NCBI RefSeq assembly: GCF_000499205.1
Contig: NZ_AWUK01000016.1
Coordinates: forward strand, 62,001-126,000
From: Paenibacillus sp. MAEPY2
GTDB lineage: Bacteria; Bacillota; Bacilli; Paenibacillales; Paenibacillaceae
DNA length: 64,000 nucleotides
Reading direction: 5' to 3'
The notes beneath the pieces were generated by a model that did not search any database, was not told the origin of the DNA, and was given only the letters and a program-made list of their open reading frames with translations. Below, piece after piece: positions 25,412 through 34,050 of the stretch; within the stretch, counting starts at the first letter, position 1; each line of letters opens with the position of its first letter. The translations under genes were made by a program, and so were the position numbers.

Positions 25412-26383
25412 TCATTGAAGAAATTTAATGATGTCATTCCAAGTGGCTAATATCGTTAGTCCGATCATTAATAGAAATCCTGCAAAGTGTATCCAGCCCT
25501 CTTTTTCTGCAGAGATTGGACGAACCATTCCAATCAAAGTTACGAGAACTCTACCACCATCCAGAGCCGGCAAGGGCAGCAAGTTGAAAATGGCTACATT
25601 GAGATTCATGATTGCGGCCCAAATCATTAAATTTTGAATCGTTGAATAACTTGCTATATCGAATGTCTGTTTCATTACTCCTGCAGGACCTGATAGGTTA
25701 GATAACGCTTCGTTCCCTAAAATGATGTCCTTTAAACCGTAAATCAAGATAGTAGAGTAATGCCAGGCATCCTTCAATGTCTTTTCAAACACGTTCATAG
25801 ACGAAAAATAGGAAAACAAGATATTGGTCAACAAGATAAGAGCAAGTGCCACCAGGATATTTGCTAATGGACCAGCTAAAAGAATACTTAACTTTTGAAT
25901 AGATGATTTACTTGATAATAATGAATCATAGTTAGATACCGGGATGATCCTTCTTCTTTTGCCAACGCATATATAGGCATTCTCACTGAGAGGGAGCGTA
26001 TACAGATCCTCACCATTTAAAAATGTTAATTTCCGATGTTTGTGATCTAGTTTTTTGATTAACACCTTCTCCAGATCTTGATCGTCATTAACCCTATCAT
26101 AAATGGCAACTATTCCTTCTTCATTTTTATCAAGGTAAAGCTCCTGATCAATAATAAAGTAGGTTTCATCGTCCCCGGCCATTCGTACATAACCACCAAT
26201 CGGAAATAAGCGTAGGACAAATCTAGTTTGTTTCATCGTAAAAGAAAATAGTCTGGGGCCCATTCCTATAGAGAATTCTGGGCATCCTACATTAGCTTTT
26301 TTCGCGATTATAAAATGGCCAAATTCATGGGAGATAACCAGCAACATGAATATCATAACAACGGCCAAAATGGAAAGTATCAT
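25412..26383 (-). CDS. site-2-protease-like M50 metallopeptidase
   Basis: A 323-residue integral membrane protein. The zinc motif HEFGH is at residues 19-23, the LLAGPLANILVALALIL segment near 175-190, and the second motif LPALDGGR near 270, together with several membrane spans. These are the RseP/SpoIVFB hallmarks of intramembrane proteases that release membrane-bound regulators. Between the first two motifs lies a divergent cytoplasmic or extracytoplasmic insert rather than a clear PDZ domain. A plasmid-borne copy may process a membrane-tethered anti-sigma factor or a signal peptide. It stands alone, with a strong AGGAGG site. Confidence 0.88.
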   Translation of the reverse strand: MILSILAVVMIFMLLVISHEFGHFIIAKKANVGCPEFSIGMGPRLFSFTMKQTRFVLRLFPIGGYVRMAGDDETYFIIDQELYLDKNEEGIVAIYDRVNDDQDLEKVLIKKLDHKHRKLTFLNGEDLYTLPLSENAYICVGKRRRIIPVSNYDSLLSSKSSIQKLSILLAGPLANILVALALILLTNILFSYFSSMNVFEKTLKDAWHYSTILIYGLKDIILGNEALSNLSGPAGVMKQTFDIASYSTIQNLMIWAAIMNLNVAIFNLLPLPALDGGRVLVTLIGMVRPISAEKEGWIHFAGFLLMIGLTILATWNDIIKFLQ

Positions 26384-26891
26384 CTATTTCCTCCTAAATA
26401 CTCTGGTAGTGAGAAAAATGATTGCCTATAGTAATTTTTCATGACTTTGAGGAGGAGGATATTTTGAAGCATTATAAAATGCCATCTTCAAACCCATTGA
26501 TTAATATCATTAATTAAAACAATAAATTAATACCATTAAGGAATGGAAAAGAACCCTACTAGCCCTTGCACAGCGCAGGTTTCCGGGTATCGCTCTATTT
26601 TTTTCCTACTTAATCAATTCATGATAGGCAACGTATAAAACAGCAATCCCAATCCACATATTCAACGGATAACCAAAGTAATCATTAAACCCATGTTAAG
26701 CAATCCATCAACACAACATGTTTGATATTACCAACAAATATGATTATCAGGTAACACATGCTTATACTCGTTATCCACAACCTAAAAGGATATAAAAAAC
26801 TGATTTAGTTTTTTAGTATTTTTGAAATTTAATTGGTTAGTACCGTTTTTTTGATAATTATGAAACAAACATGAGACATCTCAACATTCTT
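26384..26891. other. AT-rich gap with DnaA box, candidate replication origin
   Basis: This 508-base non-coding stretch contains one perfect DnaA box (TTATCCACA, 26771-26779), very AT-rich DNA beside it and a hairpin at 26794-26814. It lies at the 3' end of the Rep-like gene. No iteron set is obvious by eye. The assignment as an origin rests on this combination only. Confidence 0.4.
26794..26814 (-). terminator. terminator-like hairpin downstream of rep-like gene
   Basis: An 8-bp AAAAAACT/AGTTTTTT stem with a 5-nt loop, about 80 bases past the Rep-like stop. Confidence 0.5.
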
Positions 26892-28067
26892 TTAGTTTTC
26901 AGCCAGCCAAAATTCGTACATTAAACTTTGGAGATCTTTCATCTTATGAAGAACCGTTTGGAGTTTTGAATCGCGCTGGTTGAGATAGATAGAACGATTA
27001 CCCCTTTGCAAAGCATGGATCCACATGGATTCAATAAGGTGTAATTTCTTCTCTAAGTTATTTCGGTGTGCTTTAGCATCGAGAAGCTCTTTGATCTTGT
27101 TCGGATCCTTCCCTTCTTTTTTTGCAATCCGTGAAGCATCTTCTATTAATGAAGATGTTAAATCGTATTCTAATGTGATACCTAATGCAACAAATCGTTC
27201 TGATGATTCAGCTACATTTTTGAAATAAGCGGAAATCTCATCTAGCTGTTTCTCATCTTGAATTTCTGAGTAAATCATAGAGTGAAAGGCAGATGAATAC
27301 AGTAGATCATCAAGAGCTCCAACAAAAATATTGTATGCCAGGTCATAACCCACTTGGCTATAATAGTACTCCATGACTTTTGCCAACTGATTTTTAACTC
27401 GTTGGTCGATGACTTCTACAACAAAGCCAGCAGCGTACATTTTTTGAGAAACCCAAAGCAGAGCTCCTTCACTATCGAAAGAGCCCATTTCTTCAAATTC
27501 AGGATTCAATCCATGTACGACGACAAGCCAATCTCTTTTTTGCCTACATTCCAACCGTAAATTGAGATACTTGCCGGCTTTTTCAATAATGCTATTCATT
27601 TCTCCAACGGTTCGAACATTGAACGTACCGGAATCACGAGTGCCAGACGAGATGAGGTTTTTAACATATGTGACGTATTTTCTACTGGGTAAATAAACAT
27701 GCTGACATAGCATGTCCAGAACAAATCGTTGAACACGACGATCCTCCGCCATAAATTCAGGTGAGGATAAGAATTTGAAATACTTCACATAGAGGGCTGT
27801 GTCTGTACCGCTGTAATCAACAATCGATGATGGATTTACAAAAAGCCTACCATCCTTCTCGTAGATTTCTCCTGTATATTTTGATTCAGATATAATTCGT
27901 TTTAATGCGGAAACAGATATGGAAAGCCTATCTTTAATTTCATTTCGTGTTAATGGGATCTCGCCATTGTAAGCAGCGATATTCCCGAGGAGCAGTTTGA
28001 ATTGAAGTTTCTTTGGAGTATCGTACGTAGTATTTGAAGCTTTAAACATTTCTACCGAATGTTTCAT
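26892..28067 (-). CDS. Rep-like winged-helix protein, probable replication initiator
   Basis: A 391-residue protein. The N-terminal 70 residues look like a winged helix-turn-helix (LTRNEIKDRLSISVSALKRIISESKYTGEIYEKDGRLF). A larger alpha/beta region and a helical C-terminus follow. No single clear Rep family is recognised. Its location next to a DnaA box and AT-rich DNA, with a candidate antisense RNA over its leader, fits a plasmid initiator with copy control. Clear ribosome site GGAGAAAGGG with 9-base spacing. An alternative is a DNA-binding transcription regulator. Confidence 0.6.
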   Translation of the reverse strand: MKHSVEMFKASNTTYDTPKKLQFKLLLGNIAAYNGEIPLTRNEIKDRLSISVSALKRIISESKYTGEIYEKDGRLFVNPSSIVDYSGTDTALYVKYFKFLSSPEFMAEDRRVQRFVLDMLCQHVYLPSRKYVTYVKNLISSGTRDSGTFNVRTVGEMNSIIEKAGKYLNLRLECRQKRDWLVVVHGLNPEFEEMGSFDSEGALLWVSQKMYAAGFVVEVIDQRVKNQLAKVMEYYYSQVGYDLAYNIFVGALDDLLYSSAFHSMIYSEIQDEKQLDEISAYFKNVAESSERFVALGITLEYDLTSSLIEDASRIAKKEGKDPNKIKELLDAKAHRNNLEKKLHLIESMWIHALQRGNRSIYLNQRDSKLQTVLHKMKDLQSLMYEFWLAEN

Positions 28068-28123
28068 TTTAAGAATCCCTTTCTCCTCACAACCTAAGAA
28101 GCGGCATAGAAAAATAAAGGGTT

Positions 28124-28151
28124 TTGCTTGGAAAATCGAAAAAAATATGAT
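28124..28151 (+). promoter_or_regulatory. promoter of candidate antisense RNA
   Basis: TTGCTT and TATGAT hexamers with 16-base spacing, plus-strand orientation, pointing away from the Rep-like gene. Confidence 0.5.
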
Positions 28152-28157
28152 AAAATA

Positions 28158-28262
28158 ATCTCAATAAGTTTCGTTTCCTTACAAAACCCTGCCAGGTGAA
28201 TTTCTAATAGAGGTTGGTCGGTCAAAACTCTCCTCTACTAGAAATAGGTTGGGTTTTTTTTT
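28158..28262 (+). ncRNA. candidate antisense (copy-control) RNA for the rep leader
   Basis: A plus-strand promoter is followed by a long hairpin: AAAACCC (28183-28189) pairs with GGGTTTT (28251-28257), ATTTCTA/TAGAAAT and TAGAGG/CCTCTA inside, with an 18-base loop that starts TTGGTCGG. It ends in nine T's. About 105 bases long, it opposes the rep 5' leader if rep is transcribed from further upstream. The loop start fits the YUNR kissing motif used by plasmid copy-control RNAs such as CopA. There is no plus-strand gene downstream that it could serve as leader for. Confidence 0.5.
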
Positions 28263-28286
28263 ATGTATTTTTTTTGAAAATGAAAA

Positions 28287-28310
28287 CGCACTTGCTGATT
28301 AGCATGTGCG
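28287..28310 (-). promoter_or_regulatory. inverted repeat in rep leader/upstream region
   Basis: CGCACtTGCT-gatt-AGCAtGTGCG, a 10-bp stem with one mismatch, followed on the minus strand by T-rich DNA. It could be a leader hairpin or operator of rep. The remaining bases to 28843 are AT-rich, with a short GC-rich block near 28735-28785, and hold no convincing gene. Confidence 0.45.
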
Positions 28311-28843
28311 TATGGTGGTCTCGTAAATGAAAAAGATGACCTTCGCTAGAATCACAACTAGAGAGTTACCGTATAACATGGTCGTATCTTTCTTGTTGCA
28401 AAGCATGAGCATGCTAAGTTATTCATAGAATACAGCACTTTTAGAATGAACCCTTCAAATAGGTACTAAATTTTTTGTAACTATTATCTCCTGCTTTATC
28501 TAATGAAGAGATCTTTTAAAATGGTTTCATTTCTACTGATGTCAATTATAACAGTCATTAAATTGTATATCAAGATAAACACATTTTTTTTCATTGATTA
28601 CACTCTACTTTTATTTATTTATGTATCGTTCTAATAAACATCAGATAAATATTTATTTTGAACTAACGTTCCTTATTTTCACAAGCTACTGCATTGTAAT
28701 TGTAGGCAAATTGGTGTGCTGCTTAAGTTGTTCGCTGTGCCCCTTGAGGGTAACGCTCTCAGTCGGCAGGGGTTGTCCCCCCTGAACTTCCTCCAGTTGA
28801 TGGATTTTTCTATCTGTTCAATGAAACATTGTTACATCTGTTT

Positions 28844-29866
28844 TCAACCTAAACAACTAAAATCTAAGTTAACAATTATACTCTTTAAATCGTAATCGTT
28901 ATCTCTTGTATAATGTAACAAGTTCAATAAACAATGTTCGTTTAAACAAACACCACTGAATAAAATTCTGTAGTCATTGTCATTCACTTCTTCTAAGTAA
29001 GCTAAGTCATACGCACTGAGTAAGTCTAATTCTTCATTAAACCTTGTCTCAGAAATGGGTAGTAGTCTTCTGATTAAAGTTTCTCTAATTCCTAAAGCAT
29101 CTTTGCCCTTAACATATTCCGAGCGTACAAGTAAAGCATAAAAAAACTCGCGAGTTATTCTTGGTAACTCTGATAATTGTTTAATAAGTCTGTTAAATGC
29201 TTCATTGATTATTGGAATATTTAAACTAACAGTCTCTTTTTGGTTAATATGTTCAACTAATCTTTCGCAACCGTTGTATAGGTAGGTAGGTCGTTGTTCT
29301 AGCCGGTCTAATAAAGATGTCGATTCTCCCGATGGTGTCGTCCCAATCTCAAAATCACTAAATAGTCTAATAAGATCACTTTGAAGCAAGTCATACACCT
29401 GTTTAACTTTTTCAACTGGAAGGGTAAGCAGAATTCTTTCTAAATCATTAAAATCCCAGATATCATTCTCAGCAACAAATTGAAGTTCGGTTGCGAGTTC
29501 AGAATTGATGGAGTAACTACGTTGCTTTGATCCTAAAATAAGAATAATATAACGATCATACCGCGATTTTTGATCCGTAGTTATCTTTTCTAGAGTTAAG
29601 TTTACCTTGCTTGAACTTTTATCAGTAGTTACTTGGATACCCAGCCTCTGAACTTCATCCCCCAAATCTAATCCTGGTTCATTTGATCTTGAGGTATTTA
29701 GGTTAACTAAGTTATACCCGTAGATTAAATTCACCAGTTCTTTGATGAAATCCTCACAATATTTGTTTAAATCAGTAAGACCTAAACTACTTCTGGTTTG
29801 AAGAACGAAACTTAATTGTCCAAGCCCGTCTAGTATATCCCCTAGTATTTTTCCTCTCGTTAGCAT
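28844..29866 (-). CDS. SMEK-domain protein, probable defence effector
   Basis: About 340 residues from the ATG at 29866, 9 bases after GGGGAGG. The N-terminal 130 residues match the SMEK domain: a helical start (LTRGKILGDILDGLGQLSF), then NEPGLDLGDEVQRLGIQVTTDKSSSKVNLTLEK. The aspartates and QVT-K pattern recall restriction-endonuclease-like folds. SMEK domains are described in bacterial conflict and anti-phage systems as predicted effectors. The C-terminal 200 residues are helical with a possible winged-helix end and could sense the trigger. It stands alone beside the replication region. Confidence 0.65.
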   Translation of the reverse strand: MLTRGKILGDILDGLGQLSFVLQTRSSLGLTDLNKYCEDFIKELVNLIYGYNLVNLNTSRSNEPGLDLGDEVQRLGIQVTTDKSSSKVNLTLEKITTDQKSRYDRYIILILGSKQRSYSINSELATELQFVAENDIWDFNDLERILLTLPVEKVKQVYDLLQSDLIRLFSDFEIGTTPSGESTSLLDRLEQRPTYLYNGCERLVEHINQKETVSLNIPIINEAFNRLIKQLSELPRITREFFYALLVRSEYVKGKDALGIRETLIRRLLPISETRFNEELDLLSAYDLAYLEEVNDNDYRILFSGVCLNEHCLLNLLHYTRDNDYDLKSIIVNLDFSCLG

Positions 29867-30098
29867 TTCTAAATGCCTCCCCAAATTATATTATTTTTCT
29901 TTTTTTCATGCGTTAATTTTAATTATTCAGTAAATATCAATATTCTCAATATTAATCTATGGAATAGCAGATGACAAACAATTACATTTTGTCAGGTTCA
30001 AAAGTGACTGTCCTTTATTTTAATGAAAAGTCGTTATAGAATAATCCAGAACACTCATTGTTTTGTATACTTCTTAAATTGAATCGGACTTGTAAGGG

Positions 30099-30104
30099 TA
30101 TAAT
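30099..30104 (+). promoter_or_regulatory. consensus -10 element of a small RNA
   Basis: A perfect TATAAT; no clear -35 hexamer is present at 16-18 bases, so strength is uncertain. Confidence 0.35.
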
Positions 30105-30110
30105 GAAAAC

Positions 30111-30253
30111 GTAAAAGGCCTTCACTGCTGTAACAGTTAAGACCGACGAGTTATCAAGTTGTTGTGTTGATGTAACCGGGTCACGGCAATTTGCTCTGGA
30201 ATAACTTCATCAAAAAACCACCATCAGGTCCCAACCTTAGTCGGTGGTTTTTT
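30111..30253 (+). ncRNA. candidate stand-alone small RNA
   Basis: About 143 bases between a consensus TATAAT and a strong intrinsic terminator (AAAAAACCACC 30212-30222 pairing with GGTGGTTTTTT 30243-30253). No plus-strand gene follows, so it is not a leader. The interior has no good open frame. It could be a trans-acting RNA, perhaps a partner of the plasmid double Hfq. The flanks to 29867 and 30423 are AT-rich with no other feature seen. Confidence 0.5.
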
Positions 30254-30423
30254 CGTTTTGGCTTGCTGTCTACGACGTTTGATCAATATATAGATTCTCA
30301 ATATATTTAGCACCGACCGTGCTAATGCAGACAATCTTCTGGTGATCATGCAAAAACCTGTTACAGGCAATCACCTCCCTTTTCTTCGGAATGCAAAAAT
30401 TCTCGATTGAAACATTGAACTCT

Positions 30424-31002
30424 TTACTCAACCGCTATATCAAATGTAACATCTGCTACCTTCCATGGTCGGAGTGACCTTTCTCTGAAAAAGTGAACAT
30501 GAATGGATAAATCATGATCAAATTCATCGCCCATCTCGCTTCCTTGTTCTGATGCAACTACTTTTAGTACCGCAGTGGTATCACTCTTTTGGACGGAAGA
30601 TGGGTCAACCTCTAAATCGTAAAGCTCACGTACGATCTTTCTCGATTTAGCAATTTGTTCATTCCTAATTTTTAACTGACTGAAAGCAGCTTGATAACCA
30701 GGTGAAAGGTAGGCGTTGGATCCATTCATGTATTCGGAAGTATCTTCATAATCAATGTTTCTCAAGTCTTGGGCTACAACCATCGCGATTTCTTCTACAC
30801 TTAATGAAGGTTCGGCAATGTCTGCAGTTGTTTCATTTGATGGCTGGGAAACTTCTATGGTTTGCTCCGTTGTAGGGTTGGATATTGGGGCTTCCTTGGC
30901 CTGTGTATCATGGATTTCGTACGCGCTTAGCGGGCCATTTACGGTGCACCCACCAAGGAGAGCGGAAATAATGATGGTAAACATAATCCTGCTGCAATGC
31001 AT
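30424..31002 (-). CDS. lipoprotein of unknown function
   Basis: A 192-residue protein with a lipoprotein signal (hydrophobic core and LLGGC lipobox, cysteine near residue 19). A Ser/Thr/Glu-rich linker follows, then a region of about 110 residues with alternating beta strands that resembles small NTF2-like or sensor domains. It should be anchored on the outer face of the membrane. Strong GGAGG site. No operon partner is certain. Confidence 0.7.
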   Translation of the reverse strand: MHCSRIMFTIIISALLGGCTVNGPLSAYEIHDTQAKEAPISNPTTEQTIEVSQPSNETTADIAEPSLSVEEIAMVVAQDLRNIDYEDTSEYMNGSNAYLSPGYQAAFSQLKIRNEQIAKSRKIVRELYDLEVDPSSVQKSDTTAVLKVVASEQGSEMGDEFDHDLSIHVHFFRERSLRPWKVADVTFDIAVE

Positions 31003-31215
31003 GATTTCTCTTCCTCCTTGCAGAAAATTAGGGTTGATTAAATGGCTAAGGGAAGGTAAAATCGCCTCTTTTTCCTGGCTTTGTAATATACAATACTTAC
31101 GTAGTATTTTTATACTGCGCCAGTTTCTTGCCGAGATTGTATTCGCTCGTATTCCCCATACTCTCCCTCCCCATCACTTCAGTGTTAAAACACTCTCTTA
31201 TGAGCTAAGGAAAAA

Positions 31216-31231
31216 GGGATAAGTTATCCCC
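31216..31231 (-). terminator. weak terminator after MORN/stalk lipoprotein
   Basis: GGGATAA/TTATCCC stem directly after the stop codon with five T's on the minus strand. The gap up to 31002 holds no clear gene; only a 20-codon frame with a good GGGAGGGAG site near 31160 was noted. Confidence 0.55.
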
Positions 31232-32232
31232 TACCCCTCTAGTCTCTGGTATGAAAAATCGTTGGTCACAATTGTTCCGCTGAAGCCGATTTTACCCTCA
31301 TAAAGTACCTTTCCTTCGCGGTTAGTCAATGACCCAACACCTATCTTTTGGTCATCAGATATGGTTCCTTTAAAGACTCTCTTATCCGGTAGTAATAAGG
31401 CCCCTTCTTTAAGAGATTGACGCCCGAATGTCCCCTCAAAGAAGGCAGATCCATTTGCAGAAAGTACGCCGCTTACAATCTCACCTTTATTAAATAGACC
31501 TTTGATTTTTATCTTACCATCGCTTGATAGGTTCACGGTTCCTTCTCCATTCGGGAGACCATTTAACCAGGTACCCGTATATACGATATCTAATTTCTGT
31601 GAGAGCAACGTTCCCTGTCCATTTGGTTTGTCCGATTGATTCATCTGTCCAACATACTTACTTCCCCAATTTATCTTCATACCACTATTCCCTGGTATAG
31701 CCCAACCATCATTCGTAAAGATTCGTACGTCCTGCGTAGTCACCTCATTTAGTTCAGGAAGATTTACATCGACTGTTTGACCCATGGATACCCAGTGAAC
31801 AGTACCTCCGATTGTCTCCACGAAGGTGATCGGTACAAACGTTTCCTTATTAATCAGTACTGCCGGGCTACCCATATCCTTTCGTTCTCCATTGAACAAA
31901 ATGTAACGTGAGCCGGCATTCTCACCAACGCCTGATCCAGAATGAACTATTATTTCTTGGCCATTCTGAATTTTTATAAGGGCATCCATCGTGTTATCTT
32001 GGTACTTGATTTCGGCACCCAATGGTTCAAGTATTTTTCTTACCGGTACCATAGTAATTTCTCCAATTTTAAATGGTTTAGAGCCAGCTAACTCTTGTGA
32101 TACTCCATTAATAAGGATATGTACTGGGGCGTCTTCTTGAGCAAACACTTGTTGTATATTTGGTGCTGAGCAAGCCGTTGTTAATAAAGCAGTACTTATG
32201 GATAGCAGCACCGCCATTCTTCTAATTGTCAT
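31231..32232 (-). CDS. lipoprotein with stalk domain and MORN-like repeats
   Basis: About 333 residues from the ATG at 32232, 7 bases after CTGGAGG (the longer frame lacks a ribosome site). A lipobox TTAC precedes the first cysteine near residue 20. Residues 30-135 carry the copper-amine-oxidase-N-like stalk (MVPVRKILEPLGAEIKYQDN ... FVPITFVETIGGTVHWVS). The C-terminal half has several MORN-like repeats (PNGQGTL, YTGTWLNGLPNGEGTV, FEGTF). It is an exported, membrane-anchored surface protein; MORN strands may bind protein or lipid. Typical of Paenibacillus. Confidence 0.8.
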   Translation of the reverse strand: MTIRRMAVLLSISTALLTTACSAPNIQQVFAQEDAPVHILINGVSQELAGSKPFKIGEITMVPVRKILEPLGAEIKYQDNTMDALIKIQNGQEIIVHSGSGVGENAGSRYILFNGERKDMGSPAVLINKETFVPITFVETIGGTVHWVSMGQTVDVNLPELNEVTTQDVRIFTNDGWAIPGNSGMKINWGSKYVGQMNQSDKPNGQGTLLSQKLDIVYTGTWLNGLPNGEGTVNLSSDGKIKIKGLFNKGEIVSGVLSANGSAFFEGTFGRQSLKEGALLLPDKRVFKGTISDDQKIGVGSLTNREGKVLYEGKIGFSGTIVTNDFSYQRLEG

Positions 32233-32405
32233 CAATTTACCTCCAGGAAGTATTTTCTCTATCAATTGTAATCCATTTATACGCACTATGTAAATCATGT
32301 ATTACATTAATTAATTATAATTTTTTTTTTTGGTTATGTTTCTATACATGAGTGGTGTGCAATTCATTATCCTCAACTGTGCATAGAATAAATGGGTCTA
32401 GCAAC

Positions 32406-32441
32406 AAAAAAAGAGTAGTCTGTTAAACTAACAGACCACTC
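32406..32441 (-). terminator. terminator after the protein kinase gene
   Basis: A 13-bp stem with one mismatch and 3-nt loop followed by seven T's on the minus strand, about 65 bases past the stop. Confidence 0.85.
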
Positions 32442-32504
32442 ATTGAGCTAACGTTCCCTTTGGCTAATTGACACTTTATAACAAAATGGAGAATTCGGTT
32501 AATT

Positions 32505-33875
32505 TCAGGTTTTTGTAAGACTTTCGGTAATTCCAAGTTTTTTCATCTCGCTCATATGAAACTTTCTCCAGGCCTTATACTCCTCACGATGTTTAAAGAA
32601 CATTACGTTATGGATCTTATAATATTCCTCATCATCGAGAAATCCATATGGTCCTGAAAGTTCGTTGCTTGTCCGCTGTAACAATTGGAATAGAGCATCA
32701 TCCATACCTTCCTCATTATCAAAACTAGTGGAAAAATACATACTAGCCACAAACGCCTTTATCTCCGTTTCCTTGCAATTGGAACTTAGGTGATTAAAGA
32801 GATTTTTATACTTTATGAATGGAGAGCGCATTAAGAAGGTTGCTAAGTCTGACATTAAAGGTACATTAATAATCCGGTCTGTGTAAAAACTTTTTGCCAT
32901 TAAAAACTCAACCATAAAGTCGAAACTAGCATTAACATAATCAGCAGGATACACCAATGAAGATAATTTCTTACTAAAATAATTTTTTTTGATTTCTCTC
33001 CATCTTTTTTCTTTTATAAAGTCCTGTATGTGATCACTAAGAAGGTCCAGATGTGGATCTATTTCTGGTTTTAGCAACTCATACATGGTTTGCGCCAAAA
33101 TCCATGCAGCGCGATGATTGGAAAGTTTTTTTCCACTTTTAACTGATGTTCCGAAATCAAGAATTTTAATCTTTTGAATGGGTGTTATGATGATGTTATC
33201 TGAATGCAGATCTCCGTGATATATATTCTGATCATGAATATGATCAAGAGTTTCGATTATTTGCTTCGCTACCAAAGCTCTCTCATGAAAAGAGGGATGA
33301 TTTTTTAACCAATTCCTCAAAGTCATACCGTTGATGAGATCTAGCTCTGCATAGATGTACCCTTCCGAAACTCCAGAATACTTTATATTTACCACATTAG
33401 GATGTTCAGCTTTTTTTAACTTTTTTGACTCTAACAATGCCTTCTCATCTTTCAGCCATACTTTTATTGCTAGGGCTGAATCTAAACGTGTGTCTATGCA
33501 TTCCAACACAAATCCATTTATTCCCGCCCCTAAAAAGGAAACTATCTTTCGGTCTGAAAAAGTAACCATATCCTCCTCAATGTTTACAACATTCTCTTCG
33601 GGGTGGACAAAAACAAATGTCTTTTCTACAAAATGTCCCTGTACCTTCTCATGATGACACCCATCTTTGAATAATAATGCCTGGATTCCACATTCGTTTC
33701 TTGTCATTTTATCCTTAGTATCCGCATCCTGATTCATTAAGTTTCTAGCACAGATAAGAATTTCTTTAAATGCTGTTACAGCCTCATTTCTATCGTTTGT
33801 CACTTTGACACTAGTTTCTTGGTCCAGATTCTTTTCATCATCCCAGAATCTTTTCTTGACTAGGTATGTAGGCAT
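32505..33875 (-). CDS. eukaryotic-like protein kinase
   Basis: About 456 residues from the ATG at 33875, 9 bases after AAGGAG. The N-terminal 105 residues are unrecognised. The kinase domain has a glycine loop FLGAGINGFV (114-123), lysine K138 in LAIKVW, catalytic HGDLHSDN (220-227) and DFG (240-242). The HGD in place of HRD is shared with antibiotic and other non-canonical kinases, but the asparagine and DFG are intact, so phosphotransfer is likely. No membrane span or PASTA repeats. The helical 200-residue C-tail is unique. Substrate unknown; it may serve phage defence or regulation. Confidence 0.82.
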   Translation of the reverse strand: MPTYLVKKRFWDDEKNLDQETSVKVTNDRNEAVTAFKEILICARNLMNQDADTKDKMTRNECGIQALLFKDGCHHEKVQGHFVEKTFVFVHPEENVVNIEEDMVTFSDRKIVSFLGAGINGFVLECIDTRLDSALAIKVWLKDEKALLESKKLKKAEHPNVVNIKYSGVSEGYIYAELDLINGMTLRNWLKNHPSFHERALVAKQIIETLDHIHDQNIYHGDLHSDNIIITPIQKIKILDFGTSVKSGKKLSNHRAAWILAQTMYELLKPEIDPHLDLLSDHIQDFIKEKRWREIKKNYFSKKLSSLVYPADYVNASFDFMVEFLMAKSFYTDRIINVPLMSDLATFLMRSPFIKYKNLFNHLSSNCKETEIKAFVASMYFSTSFDNEEGMDDALFQLLQRTSNELSGPYGFLDDEEYYKIHNVMFFKHREEYKAWRKFHMSEMKKLGITESLTKT

Positions 33876-33978
33876 TTGCTCCATCTCCTTACATGTATAG
33901 GCATTACCATGAATGCCATCAATCAATTTATTATATTCAATGCGACGCTGTTATTATCCTGTCCTCTAGTTGAACAAA

Positions 33979-34006
33979 AGCAGCTAATCCACGTGGATAG
34001 CTGCTT
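33979..34006 (-). terminator. terminator after the beta-propeller gene
   Basis: A 12-bp stem with one mismatch and a 4-nt loop with T-rich minus-strand 3' end, 45 bases after the stop. Confidence 0.8.
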
Positions 34007-34050
34007 CGTTAGTTATATTGAGTTGTAGTCCTAGTTAGCTTATAAAACTA

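Noticed and set aside
28594..28785. 63-residue plus-strand frame in the rep upstream region
   Set aside because: No ribosome site, low-complexity AT-rich start and a sequence that does not read as a stable protein; lies in a probable regulatory region.
31098..31160. 20-codon frame with a strong GGGAGGGAG site upstream of the 192-residue lipoprotein's gap
   Set aside because: It could be a short leader peptide, but there is no conserved feature to support it, so it is not listed as a gene.
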